Assembly (NCBI GenBank): GCA_007117785.1
Contig: SKFV01000252.1
Coordinates: 1 to 5,882, forward strand
Direction: 5' to 3'
DNA from: Pseudomonas sp.
GTDB taxonomy: Bacteria; Pseudomonadota; Gammaproteobacteria; Pseudomonadales; Pseudomonadaceae
DNA: 5,882 nt
Under the pieces are notes generated by a model. It did no database searches and was not told the DNA's origin. It worked only from the letters and a program-made list of their open reading frames with translations. The position numbers and the translations under genes were made by a program. Numbering within the stretch: position 1 is the first letter of the stretch; the number at the start of each line of letters is the position of its first letter. Shown here piece by piece: positions 4,516-5,882 of the stretch.

Positions 4516-5882
4516 AGCGCTCATCGAGTAGCCATAAAACGCCACGGTCTTCGGGCGTACGGATGACCCGGCCAGCAGCCTGAACGACTTTCTGTAGGCC
4601 CGGATACAGGTACGTATAGGCAAAGCCATCTCCGAACATACGCTCAGTGCGCTGCTTGAGCTCTTCGTTGATGGGGTTGATCTGTGGCAGGCCCAGGGTT
4701 GCCACAAAGACGCCGATCAGTCGTTCACCGGGCAGATCTATGCCCTCGCCAAAGGCGCCACCCAGGACGGCAAAGCCGATGCCGCTGTTCTCGGCATGAA
4801 ACTGCTGCAAGAAGCCCTGGCGCTGGCCCTCGGTCATTCCGGGTGACTGCTGCCAGACGGGCAGCGCCGGAAATTCCTCGCGCACAGTATCAAGAGCTTG
4901 CTGCAAGTAACTGTAACTGCTAAAGAAAGCCAAATAATTCCCCGGCTTTTCTGCATATTGCCGGGCAATCAGGTGAGCAATCGGCTGCAGGCTGGCCGGG
5001 CGGTCGACATAGCGTGTCGATAGCTGAGCCGGAATGCGCACAGCTAACTGTTCGGCCTGAAACGGCGATTCAACATCCAGCCATTGATAGTTTTCTGGCA
5101 GGCCGAGCAGGTCGGCGTAGTAATGCGCCGGGCTCAGGGTAGCGGAAAACAGCGTGCTGCTATGAGCAGTGGCAAAGCGTTCGGCGAGAAAGGGCGCAGG
5201 GACTACGTTGCGCAAGCACAGGGTGGACTGCGATTCGCCGCTGAGCGTGCTCTCGCGACTGATATCAAACAGTGAGTGGTCGCCGTAGGCTTCGGCCAGC
5301 CGACAAAACAGCAGCGCATCGCGATAGAAAGTCAGCAAGCTGGGGTCGTTGCCTTCAGGCTGCTCACTGAGGTGGTCGGTCATGGCACTGACCGCTTTCT
5401 GCAGGCTGACGACGAAGAGGTCAGCGACTTGCGGATAGATCTGGTAATCGCTCTGCTGATCCTCATGCAATTGCCGCCAATGGGCAGCGACCCGCTCCAG
5501 TGGCCGTTTCAGCTTCTTCGGACCATAACGCTGCAAGCGTTCCAGGACGGCCTGATCGAGAGCCGCGGTATACATGCTGCGCGCCCGGCTGATGAGGTTA
5601 TGCGCTTCATCAACCAGCAGGCAGACGCGCCAGTCATTGACCCGGCACAGCGCATGCAGCAGGGCTGTTATATCGAAGTAATAGTTGTAATCGGCGACGA
5701 TCAGGTCGGCCCAACGACAGAGCTCCTGGCTGAGATAATAGGGGCAAACCTGATGGGACAGCGCAATATGTCGCACACTGGCCTGGTCGAGCCAGGCTGC
5801 CTGCAGTGCCGCCTCTCTGGCTGCTGGCAGACGGTCATAAAAACCTTTGGCCAGTGGGCAGGATTCGCCATGACAAGCCTTA
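4373..5882 (-). CDS. XPD/DinG-like (Rad3-type) ATP-dependent DNA helicase, 5' end missing
   Basis: The 502 visible residues are the C-terminal part of an Fe-S superfamily 2 helicase; the Walker A region lies beyond the right edge. The frame is open through 5882, so the GTG near 5776 is not the true start. In visible numbering, Cys3 and Cys8 (CHGESC) and Cys46 (CPYY) fit the XPD-type Fe-S cluster, whose first cysteine would lie upstream; Cys55 is nearby. Motif II is DEAH at 91-94, SAT at 246-248 is motif III, FFSSYSY (319-325) motif IV, GGAFGEGIDLPG (374-385) motif V and QAAGRVIR (434-441) motif VI. Such enzymes unwind DNA 5' to 3' in repair or at R-loops and unusual structures; the specific role is unknown. 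Homologues as I recall them end near LPSWW (residue 469); here 33 further residues follow, encoded antisense to the end of the cyclase domain, before TAG at 4375-4373. Confidence 0.92.
   Translation of the reverse strand, partial: KACHGESCPLAKGFYDRLPAAREAALQAAWLDQASVRHIALSHQVCPYYLSQELCRWADLIVADYNYYFDITALLHALCRVNDWRVCLLVDEAHNLISRARSMYTAALDQAVLERLQRYGPKKLKRPLERVAAHWRQLHEDQQSDYQIYPQVADLFVVSLQKAVSAMTDHLSEQPEGNDPSLLTFYRDALLFCRLAEAYGDHSLFDISRESTLSGESQSTLCLRNVVPAPFLAERFATAHSSTLFSATLSPAHYYADLLGLPENYQWLDVESPFQAEQLAVRIPAQLSTRYVDRPASLQPIAHLIARQYAEKPGNYLAFFSSYSYLQQALDTVREEFPALPVWQQSPGMTEGQRQGFLQQFHAENSGIGFAVLGGAFGEGIDLPGERLIGVFVATLGLPQINPINEELKQRTERMFGDGFAYTYLYPGLQKVVQAAGRVIRTPEDRGVLWLLDERFNQPAIQQWLPSWWCLPAPQQPGYDQLVWPDTENDPLDPASYTETLP

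Noticed and set aside
4306..4707. 133-codon minus-strand frame spanning the cyclase/helicase junction
   Set aside because: Different frame from the helicase, covers its conserved motif VI region, and shows no recognisable domain.
5771..5776. GTG as helicase start at 5776
   Set aside because: The frame continues upstream to the window edge and codes for the Cys-containing CHGESC part of the Fe-S domain, so the true start lies outside the window.
1..5882. Mobile element, CRISPR array, toxin-antitoxin or phage-defence cluster
   Set aside because: No transposase, integrase, terminal repeats or regular spaced repeats were seen. The deaminase and helicase have ordinary housekeeping matches and are far apart, so a defence role is not supported.

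Overview
The window looks like ordinary chromosomal DNA from a gammaproteobacterium, most likely a Pseudomonadaceae member such as Pseudomonas or Halopseudomonas. This rests on recalled family resemblance of the ribosome-hibernation-type protein, the Rad3-like helicase and the membrane diguanylate cyclase, on moderate GC content and on Shine-Dalgarno-led genes. No database search was possible. There are no tRNA or rRNA genes, CRISPR arrays, insertion sequences or phage genes.

Layout, left to right. (1) 1-300, minus strand: the first 58 residues of a membrane protein that runs off the left edge, probably the N-terminal sensor of a diguanylate cyclase, preceded 3 bases upstream by a possible 40-residue basic micro-ORF. 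(2) 388-999, plus strand: a two-gene unit of a 53-residue acidic small protein and a yeast-Fcy1-type cytosine deaminase. (3) 1074-1808, plus strand: a membrane-anchored DsbA-like thiol-disulfide oxidoreductase. A GC-rich hairpin follows it and is shared with the convergent next gene. (4) 1885-2295, minus strand: an HPF/RaiA-family ribosome-associated protein with an operator-like palindrome and a leader hairpin upstream. (5) 2450-3073, minus strand: an exported His/Arg/Gln-rich protein with an RcnB/CigR-like C-terminus. (6) 3322-4515, plus strand: a complete seven-helix GGDEF diguanylate cyclase with intact active and inhibitory sites. (7) 4373-5882, minus strand: most of an XPD/DinG-like Fe-S helicase, whose 5' end lies beyond the right edge and whose 3' end overlaps the diguanylate cyclase gene tail-to-tail by 143 bp.

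The genes do not form one pathway. The nearest things to themes are pyrimidine salvage (deaminase), envelope proteins (Dsb-like, RcnB-like), stress or stationary-phase control (HPF-like) and c-di-GMP signalling (one certain and one probable sensor cyclase with similar N-termini).

I see no convincing novel multi-gene system. The points most worth a second look are the 143-bp convergent overlap, the micro-ORF abutting the left membrane gene, the acidic small protein paired with the deaminase, and several operator-like palindromes and repeats in the intergenic regions.
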